A stretch of 64,000 nt of DNA from Thermoplasmata archaeon. GTDB taxonomy: Archaea > Thermoplasmatota > Thermoplasmata > Lutacidiplasmatales > UBA184. Below, piece by piece: positions 1 through 9,051 of this stretch. The notes under the pieces were generated by a model. The model did not search any database and was not told the origin of the DNA. It worked only from the letters and a program-made list of their open reading frames with translations. Location: positions 44,590 through 108,589 of the forward strand of contig DAHVCH010000001.1 in the NCBI GenBank assembly GCA_027314165.1, given 5' to 3'. Position numbers and translations under genes: made by a program. The first letter of the stretch is position 1. Every line of letters begins with the position of its first letter.

Positions 1-828
1 GTTCGTCTGGTGAAGCCCCGCGACGACGTAGATGACCATGAACGTCGAGAAGAGCGTGTTGAAGAAGTTCATGAAAAGGGCCGAGATGGAGAGCTGGAAG
101 AGGCCCCGCGCGCTCAGCAGCCACCGCCACCCCTCGACGATCTCTCTCGTCATCCTCGGCTTCGGGGCCGAGGGTCCTCGAGCTCCCCCCTTGCGGACCA
201 CGGGGGCGAGGGAGACCGAGAAGACGAGGAGCGCGGAGAGGATGTAGGTCAGAGAGTTGTAGAACAAGCTGAGGGCCGCCCCCGACACGAGGAGCAGCGC
301 CCCGGCCACCGAGCTGGCCACGAGGGAGATGACGGACCGGGAGGACTGGACGACCCCGTTCGCGTCAGCGATCTCGTCCCGGGCGACGATGGAGGGGAGG
401 ATCGACTGCTCCGCAGGGTTGAACAGGCCCGAGACTCCCGCGGAGACGAAGACCACCAACAGGACGAGGGGCAGCTCGAAGCCCCGCAGGAAGAAGACCA
501 GCGAGAGCCCCCCCACGCTGGCGGCGCGGACGACGTCCGAGAAGACCATGATCCGCTTGCGGTCGTACCGGTCGACCCACACCCCGGCGGGGAGGCTCAG
601 CAGGACCACGGCGGCCAGGTTGACCATCCCGACGATCGCGACGTCGAGGGCGGAGCCGGTCGTCGTGTAGACGATCCAATTGATGGCGACGCCTCCGATG
701 ACCCGGCCGCTCGTCGAGCCCGCCCCGGCGAGGTAGAGGCGAAGGAAGTTCCGGTTCCGGAACACCCGGGTAAGGTTCCGCGGAGGGGGAACGTCCGGGG
801 GCGCCTTGGCCGCGGGGGCGTTCGTGGG
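1..828 (-). CDS. MFS-type multidrug/enterobactin-like exporter, C-terminus cut by the window edge
   Basis: Reading the minus strand in the frame of codon 151-153 gives an unbroken hydrophobic protein of 276 residues that runs off the left edge. It is an integral membrane major facilitator. The loop after the second helix has the MFS motif A, seen as PAGVWVDRYDRKR at about residues 81-93. A later stretch MTREIVEGWRWLL resembles the central cytoplasmic linker of MFS_3 exporters. The only usable start I find in frame is GTG at 828; upstream the frame stays open but has no ATG, GTG or TTG. The substrate cannot be told; efflux of a drug or other small molecule is the family norm. About the last third of the protein lies outside the window. 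Confidence 0.85.
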
Positions 829-947
829 CACCTTCGGCTCCGTCGTCCACCTCTGCGCCCCGCTCCCAGATGCATCTTTCGCTGGAGCCGGTCCATGCCG
901 CCTCTGGCCCTACGCGAGGCCCGGGCCGGGCCGCGCTGGAGGCGCGC

Positions 948-1142
948 TCAGCCCTTCACGGGGGTCGTGCAGCAGGTGCAGTGGGCCCGCATGCAGTCCC
1001 CTCTCCAGGAGTGGTTGCACTCCCTGCAGGAGCAGTAGGAGACGTAGCTGGACTTGGCCGCCACGTGCTGGGCGTGGTACATCTCCTTCAGCATCGCGTA
1101 GTACTGCACGTCGCGGAAGTTGTCGGGTCCTTCACCGGGCAT
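948..1142 (-). CDS. 64-residue Cys-rich small protein
   Basis: A complete small ORF with a helical, charged N-terminal half and a compact Cys/His cluster at residues 37-58: Cys 37, 39, 42, 50, 55, 57 and 58, with His 44 and 54. The pattern C-x-C-x2-C-x-H-x5-C-x3-H-C-x-C-C is compatible with binding zinc or another metal, but I do not recognise the family. There is no signal peptide, so a cytosolic protein is likely. It lies alone between the MFS gene, which points the same way 119 bp downstream, and a divergent surface-protein gene. The bias for G/C in third positions matches its neighbours. A metallothionein-like, zinc-finger or regulatory role are all possible. Confidence 0.65.
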   Translation of the reverse strand: MPGEGPDNFRDVQYYAMLKEMYHAQHVAAKSSYVSYCSCRECNHSWRGDCMRAHCTCCTTPVKG

Positions 1143-1409
1143 GGCCGCGCCCCTCGACGAGCCCAGGGGCTTTTCTCAGTTTCGCAAGGCGCGGGCGCTC
1201 CTGCATGGGCTTCGGAGACCCTCCGTTCTAGAGTGCGGGCCCCGCCCCACGGGAGGCACCGGGGGGGTCTCGCCGCTCCCACCCCTCCCGCCGGGAAGCC
1301 GGCAGAAGGTTCTTCCGAAGCTGGAACGTTTGAGACATTGGTGATCGACGGGTCGAGGAGGAGGGGCGAACCTCGCACCTGGTCAAGGGTCTCGCGGGGT
1401 CCCGTTAGG

Positions 1410-4400
1410 TTGTCCTCTCGGCGAGCCGTCCTCCCTCTCCTGGCCACCGTCCTGCTCACCCTGGTCGTCTGGGTTCTCTTGGTCCCGTCGAGCGCGTCGC
1501 TCCCGCCTCCCTCCTCGCCGCTCTCGCCGACCTCGCCGCTCTCGCCGACCTCGCCGCTCTCGCCGACCTCGCCGACCTCGCCGTCCCTCCCCGGCCGGGA
1601 CGCGAGCGTGGCGTCGGTGCACCTCGTCCTCGCAATCCCGAGCTCCTCCGCCTCGATCACCGCCTCGCCCAACCCGGCGGCACCCGGTCAGACCGTCTCG
1701 TTCACCGTATCCTACTCCTCGTCGATCGGGGGGTGCTCCTCCACCCAGCCCGACTGGTGCACCTGGGGCCTGGACTACGGCGACGGGAGCACCCCGGGCT
1801 ACATCCCCTGCGAGGGGTCGACCGACACCGAGACCTTCACCCACGTCTACTCCACGGGCGGGAGCTTCACGGTGGGTGGAGGGGCCAGCAGCTACGTCAA
1901 CGAGTATTCGGACAGCGCCTGCACGAGCATCCTGGGGTCGACCCCTCCGACACCGATCACCGAGACCGTCCTGTCCCCGCTGACCGCGGGTGCGATCACC
2001 CCGGGCTCTCCCACCCTCGACGCCGGCCAGTCCGTCACGCTGACGTCGAACCCCTCCTCCGGCACTCCTCCCTACTCGATCCAGTGGTACTCCTCCGCCA
2101 GTTGCGGCACCGCGATCACGGGCGCCACCTCGAGCACCTACGTCGCCTCCCCGACCGCGACGACCGTCTACACCTACCAGGTCACGGACAGCGCTTCGAA
2201 CATCGCCTGCTCGTCCAGCGACACGGTCACGGTCAACCCGATGCCTTCCGCCACGGCGTCGGCCACGCCCGCCCCCACCGACGTCGGGGTGCCGGTCGCG
2301 TTCACGGGCTCCGTCAGCGGGGGCACCGCCCCCGTCACCTACCTGTGGCACTTCGGCGACGGGAGCCCCAGTTCCACCACTCAGAACCCCACCCACAGCT
2401 ACGCCACGCTCGGCACCTACGTCGCGCGGCTGTGGACCAACGACTCCGTCGGCGGGAGCAGCACCGTGAGCCTCACGATCGGGGTGAACCCGGTGCCCAC
2501 CCTTACCGCGTCGGTGACCCCCTCGACGGGGGACGCCCTCTCGCCCGTCGCCTTCCACGCGCTCGTCTCCGGCGGGAGCACCCCCGTCTCCGTCGCGTGG
2601 ATCTTCGGTGACGGCATCCACGCCACGGGCGCGTTCACGAACCACACGTACAACGCTCGCGGCAACTACACGGTCCACGCGTGGGCGAACGACTCGGCCG
2701 GCCAGACGGCCACCGCCACGACCACGGTCGTCGTCCACGCCGCCCTCACGACCCCCACGCTCTCGGCGTCCCCTTCCCCGACCGATGCGGGGACCCCGGC
2801 GACGTTCGCGGCCGCCTTCTGGGGAGGGACGCCCGCCTACACCACGACCTGGAAGTTCGCCGACGGTCTATCCGGGACCGGCACGAACCTCCAGCACACC
2901 TTCGGGACCGCGGGGACCTTCACGGTGAGATGCTGGGTGAACGACAGCGGCGGGGGCTCCAGGAACGCCACCTTGAGGGTCGTTGTCGACCCGGCGCTCG
3001 TCCTGGTCTCCTTCACCGGGGCTTTCGCTCCGACGGCCCCGCACACCCTGGACCTCGGGCAGTCGCTGGCGATGACGGTGGTCACGGGCGGGGGAGGGAC
3101 CCCGCTCAACTACAGCTACACCGGCGTTCCACCGGGTTGTCTCTCGGCTTACCGTCCCACGATCGTCTGCCTCCCCACGACGACCGGGAACTACTCGGTC
3201 GCCGTCCGTGTCACCGATCCCGTCGGAGGGACCGTCTCCGCGACCCTCTCCGTGACCATCGATCCCGCCCTCGTCCTCTCGAGCTTCACGCCCCCCTTCG
3301 CGCAGGTCTCCCTGGGCGCCACGGTCACGCTCGTCGCCTCGGCCCACGGGGGGACGAACCCGCTCTCCTACCTCTACACCGGCCTGCCCAGCCCCTGCGT
3401 CTCCAGCTCCTCCCCCTCGATCGGTTGCGCGCCGACGAAGGTCGGCACCTTCACCGTCGAGGTCGAGGTCTCCGACCCCACGGGAGGCGCGCGCTTCGCG
3501 AACCTGAGCTTGGTCGTCAACCCCGACCCGGTCATCACGCTGGTCTCGGCCTCCCCGCAGAACTCCACGCAGGGGACAGCGGTGGACTTCCGGGCCGTCG
3601 TCACCGGGGGCACGAACCCGATTGCGTTCAACTGGAGCGGCCTCCCCCCCGGCTGTAGCCCCCAGCAGTTCACGAGCAGCTCGGACACGTGCTCGCCGAA
3701 CTCCCCGGGGACCTACTGGGTCCACGCCACGGTGACGGACGCCGACCACCGGCAGGCGAACGCCTCCGTCGAGATCCGGGTCACGCCCACGCCCGGGGTC
3801 TTCACGTCGTACGTCGGCTGGCTCCTGGTCGGGATCCTTGCGGTGGTCGCCGTGGTCGTGGTCCTGCTCGTGCTCCGCCATCGCAGGCACCGCACGCCCC
3901 AGGCGCTCACTCCGGAGGAGGAGCACATGCTCGCGATGGGCGCCCTCTCCTCGCCAGGAATGGTCGCGGGGGCGCCCCCTCCGTCCGACCTGCAGCCCCA
4001 CCCCGGGGAGTACGCCCCGTCCCCCGAGGGCTACGTCTATCCGGACGAGGGTCCGGCCGCCCCGTCCGGCCCGCCCCCGCAAGACGAGGGCTACCCTCCC
4101 ACGCCGCCCCCACCGGAGACGGCAGAGGGGGCTCAGTTCGGGACCCCTGCACCCGAGGTCGAAGGTCCGGCGCCGGTGGACACGCTCGCCCCCGGTCCCC
4201 CGCCCGGATGGGCCCCCGCCCCGGAGGAGACGTATGCCGCTCCCCTTCCCCCGCCCCCTCCGCCAAGGATGGACCCCGAAGCGACCCCTTGGTCGGTGCC
4301 CCCGGCTCCCCCTCCTCCGCCGGCCGAGGACGCGCACTCCCCACCGGCCCCGCCCCCGCCCATGCTCTCCGCTCCATCCACGCTCCCACCTCCGCCCCCA

Positions 4401-4538
4401 CCGCCGCCGGACCCCGCACAGGTCCCCACGCAGGGGCACCGCAACGCGGGCCCCGCGGGCCAGGGCGCCTGCTTTGTGTGCGGCCGCCCGATCGGGGCGG
4501 ACGGCCACTGCTCGTTCTGCGGCTACTCCCGCGGTTGA
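1410..4538 (+). CDS. PKD/Ig-repeat surface protein with C-terminal TM, Pro-rich cytoplasmic tail and zinc ribbon
   Basis: 1042 residues from a TTG start placed just before the signal anchor (AVLPLLATVLLTLVVWVLL, residues 6-24); GTG at 1341 would add 23 residues and is a real alternative. After a Ser/Thr/Pro linker with LSPTSP repeats come about eight extracellular beta-sandwich modules: PKD-like units with YGDG or HFGDG cores, then three Ig-like modules each with a pair of cysteines. A transmembrane helix sits at about residues 801-825, followed by a basic RHRRHR stop-transfer and a long Pro-rich tail. The last 24 residues hold a CxxC-x9-CxxC zinc ribbon (Cys 1021, 1024, 1034, 1037). The outside part is probably adhesive or S-layer-like. 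The tail and ribbon should be cytoplasmic and might bind partners; that is inference. Confidence 0.8.
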   Translation: MSSRRAVLPLLATVLLTLVVWVLLVPSSASLPPPSSPLSPTSPLSPTSPLSPTSPTSPSLPGRDASVASVHLVLAIPSSSASITASPNPAAPGQTVSFTVSYSSSIGGCSSTQPDWCTWGLDYGDGSTPGYIPCEGSTDTETFTHVYSTGGSFTVGGGASSYVNEYSDSACTSILGSTPPTPITETVLSPLTAGAITPGSPTLDAGQSVTLTSNPSSGTPPYSIQWYSSASCGTAITGATSSTYVASPTATTVYTYQVTDSASNIACSSSDTVTVNPMPSATASATPAPTDVGVPVAFTGSVSGGTAPVTYLWHFGDGSPSSTTQNPTHSYATLGTYVARLWTNDSVGGSSTVSLTIGVNPVPTLTASVTPSTGDALSPVAFHALVSGGSTPVSVAWIFGDGIHATGAFTNHTYNARGNYTVHAWANDSAGQTATATTTVVVHAALTTPTLSASPSPTDAGTPATFAAAFWGGTPAYTTTWKFADGLSGTGTNLQHTFGTAGTFTVRCWVNDSGGGSRNATLRVVVDPALVLVSFTGAFAPTAPHTLDLGQSLAMTVVTGGGGTPLNYSYTGVPPGCLSAYRPTIVCLPTTTGNYSVAVRVTDPVGGTVSATLSVTIDPALVLSSFTPPFAQVSLGATVTLVASAHGGTNPLSYLYTGLPSPCVSSSSPSIGCAPTKVGTFTVEVEVSDPTGGARFANLSLVVNPDPVITLVSASPQNSTQGTAVDFRAVVTGGTNPIAFNWSGLPPGCSPQQFTSSSDTCSPNSPGTYWVHATVTDADHRQANASVEIRVTPTPGVFTSYVGWLLVGILAVVAVVVVLLVLRHRRHRTPQALTPEEEHMLAMGALSSPGMVAGAPPPSDLQPHPGEYAPSPEGYVYPDEGPAAPSGPPPQDEGYPPTPPPPETAEGAQFGTPAPEVEGPAPVDTLAPGPPPGWAPAPEETYAAPLPPPPPPRMDPEATPWSVPPAPPPPPAEDAHSPPAPPPPMLSAPSTLPPPPPPPPDPAQVPTQGHRNAGPAGQGACFVCGRPIGADGHCSFCGYSRG
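1515..1583 (+). repeat. 18-bp in-frame tandem repeat (LSPTSP)
   Basis: Three perfect copies of an 18-bp unit at 1515-1532, 1533-1550 and 1551-1568, then 9-bp partial units. They encode the Ser/Thr/Pro linker directly after the signal anchor of the PKD protein. Copy number is likely to vary between strains by slippage. Confidence 0.9.
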
Positions 4539-4676
4539 CCATCCCGAAGGGCGGACCGGGGGCAGGCCCTTCCTGAGTCCCCGTCGTGAGACCTGCGGGC
4601 GGAGCGAGCTACGGCCCCGCTTGGGTGGGACGCGCCCCGCCGGTCCCCGAAGATGCCAGAGCGCAGCGGAGAGGCC

Positions 4677-5819
4677 TCAGTCGTCCCGGGGAGGTTGAGC
4701 GGTCTCGCTCTTCTCGGAAGTCTCTGAGGGTTCCGGGTCGGTCCCTTCCTCGTCCACCGTCTCCTCTCCCTCCGGCGCCCCGTCGGAGGGTGGTCTCTGC
4801 TCCGCCGAGCGTTGGCGCCGGATCCAGAGGTACGTCAGGCTGGAGGTGGCCGCGATGACCACGACGCCCCCCACCAGGATCGCCACGCCCTCCTCGAACG
4901 AGAGGTGGGTCCCTGGGCCCCCGACCGGCGTGGAGTTGGCCGCAGGGGCTGCTCCGGTCGTGAAGTTGAAGCTGAACGGGCGGGCCAGATGGACCCCCGC
5001 GATGCTCGAAGCGTTCGTGGACACCCGGACGGTGTAGGTGGTCGTCGGCTCGAACGGGTGGGCGTGGACCAGGGTGAGACAGCAGCCCCCGGCGCCGGGC
5101 TCCCCCCCTGGGACCGCAGGCGAGATGGAGAAGCTCGCAACGAGCGTCGAGGGGTCCATGACGGTGTCGAAGGCCACCTGGACCTCGGCGTCCAGCGGGA
5201 CGTTCGTCGACCCGTCGATCGGACATGCCGCGGAGGCGACAGGGACGGACCCCACGTTCGCGACCGCGGTCGAGAAGGACGACCGCCAGGGCCCTCCCAG
5301 CGCGACGCCCGCCGCGCTCCTGGCGGCCGTGCTCACGGACACCTGGTAGGTCGTCGCGGGGGCCAAGGGCTGGGAGAGCGTCCAGTTGAGGTAGGTGCCG
5401 GAGACCGCCGGCGTCGCCCCCGCCACGGACGGACGCACCGAGAAGGCGGAGAGCGTGGCGTTGGGTTCCATCGCGGTGGTGAACCGAACGCTCACGTTGG
5501 TCCAGACGGGAAGGTTCGGCGTGCAGTTCCCAGGTAGGACGGAACTGACCGCGGGGACCGCCGAGCTGGCTCCCACCCCGTCCCCGCGCACGAGGTCGGT
5601 CGGCGCGGCCACGCCGGCCGGGGGGGACCCGTCGGTCGTGCTGCGGCGGTGCTGGGTGACGGCCGCGAGAATGGTGTGGTCCAGCGGCAGGGCCGCCGAT
5701 GCGACCAACGCCAGGGTGAGGAGGAGGGACACGAGCCGCGGGGGGGTGGCGCGGCTGCCGTTGCGCGAGCCCCTGGGGGGCCGTCGTATCGGCCGAGGGC
5801 CGCGCGATAGGTTCCGCAC
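4677..5819 (-). CDS. Exported, membrane-anchored protein with two Big_5 (SbsA Ig-like) domains
   Basis: 380 residues. A signal or anchor helix is at about 29-46 (LVSLLLTLALVASAALPL) after a very basic N-terminus. Two Ig-like domains of the Big_5 type follow, each with the features V-x-F-x-T-x-M-x-P and the ending TTYxVxVST(A/N)A. A C-terminal transmembrane helix lies at about 313-337, followed by an acidic tail. The two domains carry a few cysteines that may form disulfides. It is presumably held at the outer face of the cell membrane and has a structural or adhesive role; no catalytic residues are visible. It converges with the PKD gene before it and diverges from the wHTH gene. Confidence 0.75.
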   Translation of the reverse strand: MRNLSRGPRPIRRPPRGSRNGSRATPPRLVSLLLTLALVASAALPLDHTILAAVTQHRRSTTDGSPPAGVAAPTDLVRGDGVGASSAVPAVSSVLPGNCTPNLPVWTNVSVRFTTAMEPNATLSAFSVRPSVAGATPAVSGTYLNWTLSQPLAPATTYQVSVSTAARSAAGVALGGPWRSSFSTAVANVGSVPVASAACPIDGSTNVPLDAEVQVAFDTVMDPSTLVASFSISPAVPGGEPGAGGCCLTLVHAHPFEPTTTYTVRVSTNASSIAGVHLARPFSFNFTTGAAPAANSTPVGGPGTHLSFEEGVAILVGGVVVIAATSSLTYLWIRRQRSAEQRPPSDGAPEGEETVDEEGTDPEPSETSEKSETAQPPRDD

Positions 5820-5884
5820 CTTCCTTCCCCGGGAACTTCCGCTCGGACCTGGTGCTCGCGTGAGGGCGCGGACAGGGCCGACCG

Positions 5885-5891
5885 AAATATA
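5885..5891 (+). promoter_or_regulatory. TATA box for the wHTH gene
   Basis: The AT-only run aaatata stands out in GC-rich surroundings. Its centre is 27 bp before the GTG at 5915, the spacing expected for transcription starting at the start codon. Confidence 0.6.
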
Positions 5892-5914
5892 GGCGACGGA
5901 CGGTAGGCCTTCTC

Positions 5915-6304
5915 GTGCCGGAGCGGCGGTACAAGGGGTACCGGATCTACGCGTACATCGCGCTCGCCCGACTTTTCGCGGAGCTGGACCTCCAGCTCCA
6001 ACAGCCGGACGTCGTCGCGCGGGCGCAGGCGGCGCTGCAACGGCTGGAAACCCGCGTGAGCAAGGAGGAGATCCTGCACGCGATCCGGTCCAACTCCCAC
6101 ATGACCGAGAAGGTCATCGAGCACCTCGTGGCCGAAGGGTTTGCCGAGGTCCGGAAGGACGAGCGGGGGTACGACGTCCGGATCACGCCCAGCGGGGTGG
6201 AGCATCTCAAGCGCTACGACGCGTTCTACCGGGACCTCTACCGCAAGGAGCTGCAGGACCACACGCGCTACGTTCCCCGACCGGATTACCTCCGGTCCAC
6301 GTAG
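5915..6304 (+). CDS. Small winged helix-turn-helix transcriptional regulator
   Basis: 129 residues from GTG, set by the TATA box 27 bp upstream. The N-terminal 45 residues are helical. Residues 45-100 look like a winged HTH: VSKEEILHAIRSNSHMTEKV is helix-turn-helix, LVAEGFAEVRKDERGYDVRITPSG is the recognition helix end and the beta wing, and a C-terminal amphipathic helix could dimerise. This is the PadR/MarR-like layout common in archaeal regulators; I cannot assign a closer family. It sits between a divergent surface protein and a convergent membrane protein, so its targets are not obvious. Confidence 0.7.
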   Translation: MPERRYKGYRIYAYIALARLFAELDLQLQQPDVVARAQAALQRLETRVSKEEILHAIRSNSHMTEKVIEHLVAEGFAEVRKDERGYDVRITPSGVEHLKRYDAFYRDLYRKELQDHTRYVPRPDYLRST

Positions 6305-6319
6305 ACCCCCGCGAGGAGC

Positions 6320-7141
6320 TCAGGGGACCCCGACCACGACGGGCACGAACTCGTAGGTCCCGTCCGGGCTCTCCGTCACGATCTCCGTGCTGAGCCGGTA
6401 GGTGTGGAGCCCCTTGCGGAGCATCACCGGGTGTCCCACGGCGTACTCGTAGACCTCGTGCGAGAGGGGACTGCCCTTCGGCCGGAGAAGCACGCACCGG
6501 ACCGGCTGGCCGGGAAGCTTGGGGGCGATGGTCCTCAGGTCGAGCTCGAGCTGCTGGAGGTCCTTCACGTCCACCGTCTCCGGGCCCAGGCGGGCGAGCA
6601 CGACGAACCCCCCGTCGCCTCCGCCCGTGAGGCCCCAGCGGAAGCCTCCGGGCCGCGCGATGGCGAGGTCGAACTTCACGGTCCGGCCCTTCACGTCCCA
6701 GGTCTTCTGGTACCGGAGCCGGTCCGGGTTCTCCCTCAGGGCCTCCCCGACCTTCTCGTTCGAGGTGGAGAAGTGGTGGGCGAGGCGCTCGATCGGCGTC
6801 CGCCCCTCAGGGACCCGGACGATCGGCTCCGCGTCGCGCACCAGACGGATGGTCCTGTGCCGGGCGACGAAGCCGCGGAAGAAACGGTCGGTCTGCCGGA
6901 GAAGGTAGAGCGCGAAGAGGCCGAGCACGAATCCGAGGGCGCCCAGGAGGGAGAGGGCGGCGCTGTAACGGAGCCCGAGGAGGATCACGACGAGCGTCAG
7001 GAAGAGCCAGAAGACCCCGATGAGCATGTTGGCCCAATACATCCGACGGGCCGTCGGGGCCATGGCGGCGACCCGGTCCGACAGGTCAAAGATCGCCGAG
7101 ATCGGGTCCTCGACCCCCGGCGGGGCCCCGCCGCTCGCCAC
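6320..7141 (-). CDS. Membrane protein of unknown function with two TM helices and a soluble C-terminal domain
   Basis: 273 residues if started at GTG 7141, which lies 25 bp from a clear TATA box; an ATG at 7225 would add 28 residues but lies upstream of that box. A helical N-terminus is followed by two transmembrane helices at about 37-57 and 62-82. A soluble alpha/beta domain follows, with stretches such as GGDGGFVVLARLGPETVDVKDLQQLE and a Pro/Val-rich ending. I do not recognise the domain and see no catalytic motif. It converges with the wHTH gene, 15 bp apart, and diverges from the next exported protein. Confidence 0.7.
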   Translation of the reverse strand: MASGGAPPGVEDPISAIFDLSDRVAAMAPTARRMYWANMLIGVFWLFLTLVVILLGLRYSAALSLLGALGFVLGLFALYLLRQTDRFFRGFVARHRTIRLVRDAEPIVRVPEGRTPIERLAHHFSTSNEKVGEALRENPDRLRYQKTWDVKGRTVKFDLAIARPGGFRWGLTGGGDGGFVVLARLGPETVDVKDLQQLELDLRTIAPKLPGQPVRCVLLRPKGSPLSHEVYEYAVGHPVMLRKGLHTYRLSTEIVTESPDGTYEFVPVVVGVP

Positions 7142-7162
7142 ATACCGGGGGCCGACTTCCCG

Positions 7163-7170
7163 GTATTTGA
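7163..7170 (-). promoter_or_regulatory. TATA box for the two-TM membrane protein
   Basis: On the minus strand it reads tcaaatac, centred 25 bp before GTG 7141. It decides the start choice for that gene. Confidence 0.6.
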
Positions 7171-7251
7171 ACCCCTCAGAAAGATTCGACCGGCCCTGAC
7201 CTGCGGGGGCTCCCATGCCCCCCATCCCACCTCCCCTCTCCCAGGTGCCCC

Positions 7252-8796
7252 ATGCATCTCGAACAAGGAACCGCCGACGCGAGACCCCGCCCCTCCTCGA
7301 CGAACAACGCTGGCCTGAGCCGCGGGCTGGGCCGGCATCGGCCCGCCCCCTTCGCGATGGTGGCGGTGCCTTTCCTTCTCGTGGCCCTCGCCCTGCCTGC
7401 GTTCGGCGGGCCGGGCTTGGCGTCTCCCACCTCGGCCTCGAACGGATCCATGTCGGTCCCGCAGATGGCCGCCGTCAGCCCTTCGGGAGCGGGGACGGCC
7501 TGCGGAGGCTCCGGGGGCGGCGATCCCGTTCCCTCCGACGGGGGAGGGAGCGGGCCCTGCGGAACGTGGGCCTGGGGCGCGGCCGCGAACCTGTCCGCAG
7601 GACTTGAGTTCGAGGGCGCCTACAACGCCTCGCAGTTCTTGACCGGCGGCGGTCTCACCGCCGCGGGGGCCTACATCGACCTCCAGGCGTCTCTGGGCGC
7701 CGAGTGGGCCGCCTACGCGATCGTCAACGCGACCAGCCCGGCTCCCGGCGCGCTCTACGTGACGTTCCAGGCGGGCCAGCTCATGCAGGTCGATATCTCC
7801 GTGGTGGCCCAGGGAACCTTCCCCCAGGCCGGGACCTACGGACCGAACAGCAACGTGACGCTGGTCCCGATGAACGTCTCGCTCGTCGCGCACGTCCGGC
7901 TGGTGGACCGCTACCAGGCCTTCCTCAACATGACCACGGACGCCAACGGATCGCTCGCCCTCCAGAACGAGCACCTCCAGTTCTTCCGGACCGTGGACGT
8001 GTCGCTCAACGCGGTGAGCTTCCCGAACATCACCACGGACCCCTCCGGCAACGCGGTGGTCCAGTACCTCTCCGGGTCCATCCAGGCCCAGGCTCAGGTC
8101 GTGGCGGACCTGCAGGGGAACTTCACGCCCGCCCTCGTGCTCGCCGAGGCCCCCCTCAGCCTCGGGGAGAGCTGGACCAGCCGCACGGACGCCCAGTTCA
8201 CCGGCCAGGTGCTCTGGAGCCTCACGGCGTCCGGGGTGGCTCCCAGCGGTCAGCCGTTCTCCGTCCAGCAGAACGGCCAGGACAACGCGAACGCCAACCT
8301 GCCGTTGGTCCTGACCTTCACGGTCGTGGGCGAGCGGACGATCTTCTTCCCGAACGGGGGGAGCGAGACGGACTACGTCATCTCCTGCAACGGCGCGAAC
8401 GGCGACCAGGGGATCCTGCTCTACAACGGGCTCGTCGTCCTGCCGGTCTCCGTCTCCTCCAACACCGGGGGCGCGGGGAACTCCATCGCGGCCCACCCCG
8501 CCGCGACGGAGCTGGCCTCCTCGACCTCGACGCCCAACCGTCCGCTCTACTCCCAGCAGAGGCACATGACCGACGCCTCGGACGCCACCCCCATGAGCGG
8601 ACAGACCGTGACCGCGGCCCCGATGTCCCCAGAGAAGGCGCAGACGCTGCTGAACAACCTCGGCGGCCTCACCCCCCTGCACTTCGGGCCCGCCTCCGAC
8701 ACCCTGGGCATGGTCCTGATCCTCGGCTCCGCGGTGGTCGTCTCTCTCGTGGTCGTCCGGGAGGTCCGGAGGCGGAGAAGGAACCGCTCCTGGTAG
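7252..8796 (+). CDS. Large exported protein anchored by a C-terminal TM helix
   Basis: 514 residues. A basic N-terminus leads to a hydrophobic export segment at about 35-52 (FAMVAVPFLLVALALPAF); ATG at 7357 is a shorter alternative start just before it. The extracellular part is rich in Gly, Ser, Thr, Asn and Val, has many N-glycosylation sequons and looks all-beta, without a motif I can name. A C-terminal transmembrane helix at about 484-502 is followed by an Arg-rich stop-transfer (REVRRRRRNR). The topology matches the other surface proteins in the window: signal, beta-rich ectodomain, TM, short basic tail. Function unknown. Confidence 0.75.
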   Translation: MHLEQGTADARPRPSSTNNAGLSRGLGRHRPAPFAMVAVPFLLVALALPAFGGPGLASPTSASNGSMSVPQMAAVSPSGAGTACGGSGGGDPVPSDGGGSGPCGTWAWGAAANLSAGLEFEGAYNASQFLTGGGLTAAGAYIDLQASLGAEWAAYAIVNATSPAPGALYVTFQAGQLMQVDISVVAQGTFPQAGTYGPNSNVTLVPMNVSLVAHVRLVDRYQAFLNMTTDANGSLALQNEHLQFFRTVDVSLNAVSFPNITTDPSGNAVVQYLSGSIQAQAQVVADLQGNFTPALVLAEAPLSLGESWTSRTDAQFTGQVLWSLTASGVAPSGQPFSVQQNGQDNANANLPLVLTFTVVGERTIFFPNGGSETDYVISCNGANGDQGILLYNGLVVLPVSVSSNTGGAGNSIAAHPAATELASSTSTPNRPLYSQQRHMTDASDATPMSGQTVTAAPMSPEKAQTLLNNLGGLTPLHFGPASDTLGMVLILGSAVVVSLVVVREVRRRRRNRSW

Positions 8797-8810
8797 ACCT
8801 GGCCAGGAGG

Positions 8811-8890
8811 GGGACGGGACGGGACGGGACGGGAGCGTAGGGGAGGAGAGATCGGGGGGAAGGCTCGCCCCCCTCCCTCCTCTCCCCTCC
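8811..8890. repeat. GGGAC tandem repeat and G/C-rich imperfect inverted repeat
   Basis: Four GGGAC units at 8811-8830 are followed by a purine-rich arm (8840-8859), a short loop near 8861-8867 and a pyrimidine-rich arm (8868-8890) that can pair imperfectly with it. It lies just after the stop of the exported protein, so it may act in transcription end or mRNA stability. G-tracts here could also form a quadruplex. Confidence 0.45.
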
Positions 8891-9020
8891 CCTCCTCCTT
8901 CCCGCATCCCCTCGCTGAACTCGGACCCCTTGTCCGTCTTCCGGTGCCTTTCGATCCGGCCCGCTACGCTCCCGGGACCCGGGGCCCTGACGGGAGATGG
9001 TCCTCGGACCACCGCACCGT

Positions 9021-9028
9021 CTAATATC
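9021..9028 (+). promoter_or_regulatory. TATA box of pdxS
   Basis: ctaatatc, centred 27 bp before the pdxS ATG at 9052, fits a leaderless transcript. Confidence 0.6.
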
Positions 9029-9051
9029 GCCGGACGATTGCAGCCCCCGCT

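Noticed and set aside
365..850. 161-residue ORF on the minus strand at the left end
   Set aside because: Out of frame with the hydrophobic MFS reading frame, which has motif A and spans the same DNA.
1515..1583. CRISPR-like array
   Set aside because: Units are 18 bp, directly adjacent without spacers and lie in frame within a coding region.
1383..2738. Long open frames antisense to the PKD protein and to many other genes
   Set aside because: They are rich in Arg, Gly and Pro, have no start signals and mirror GC-rich codons of the clearly coding strand.
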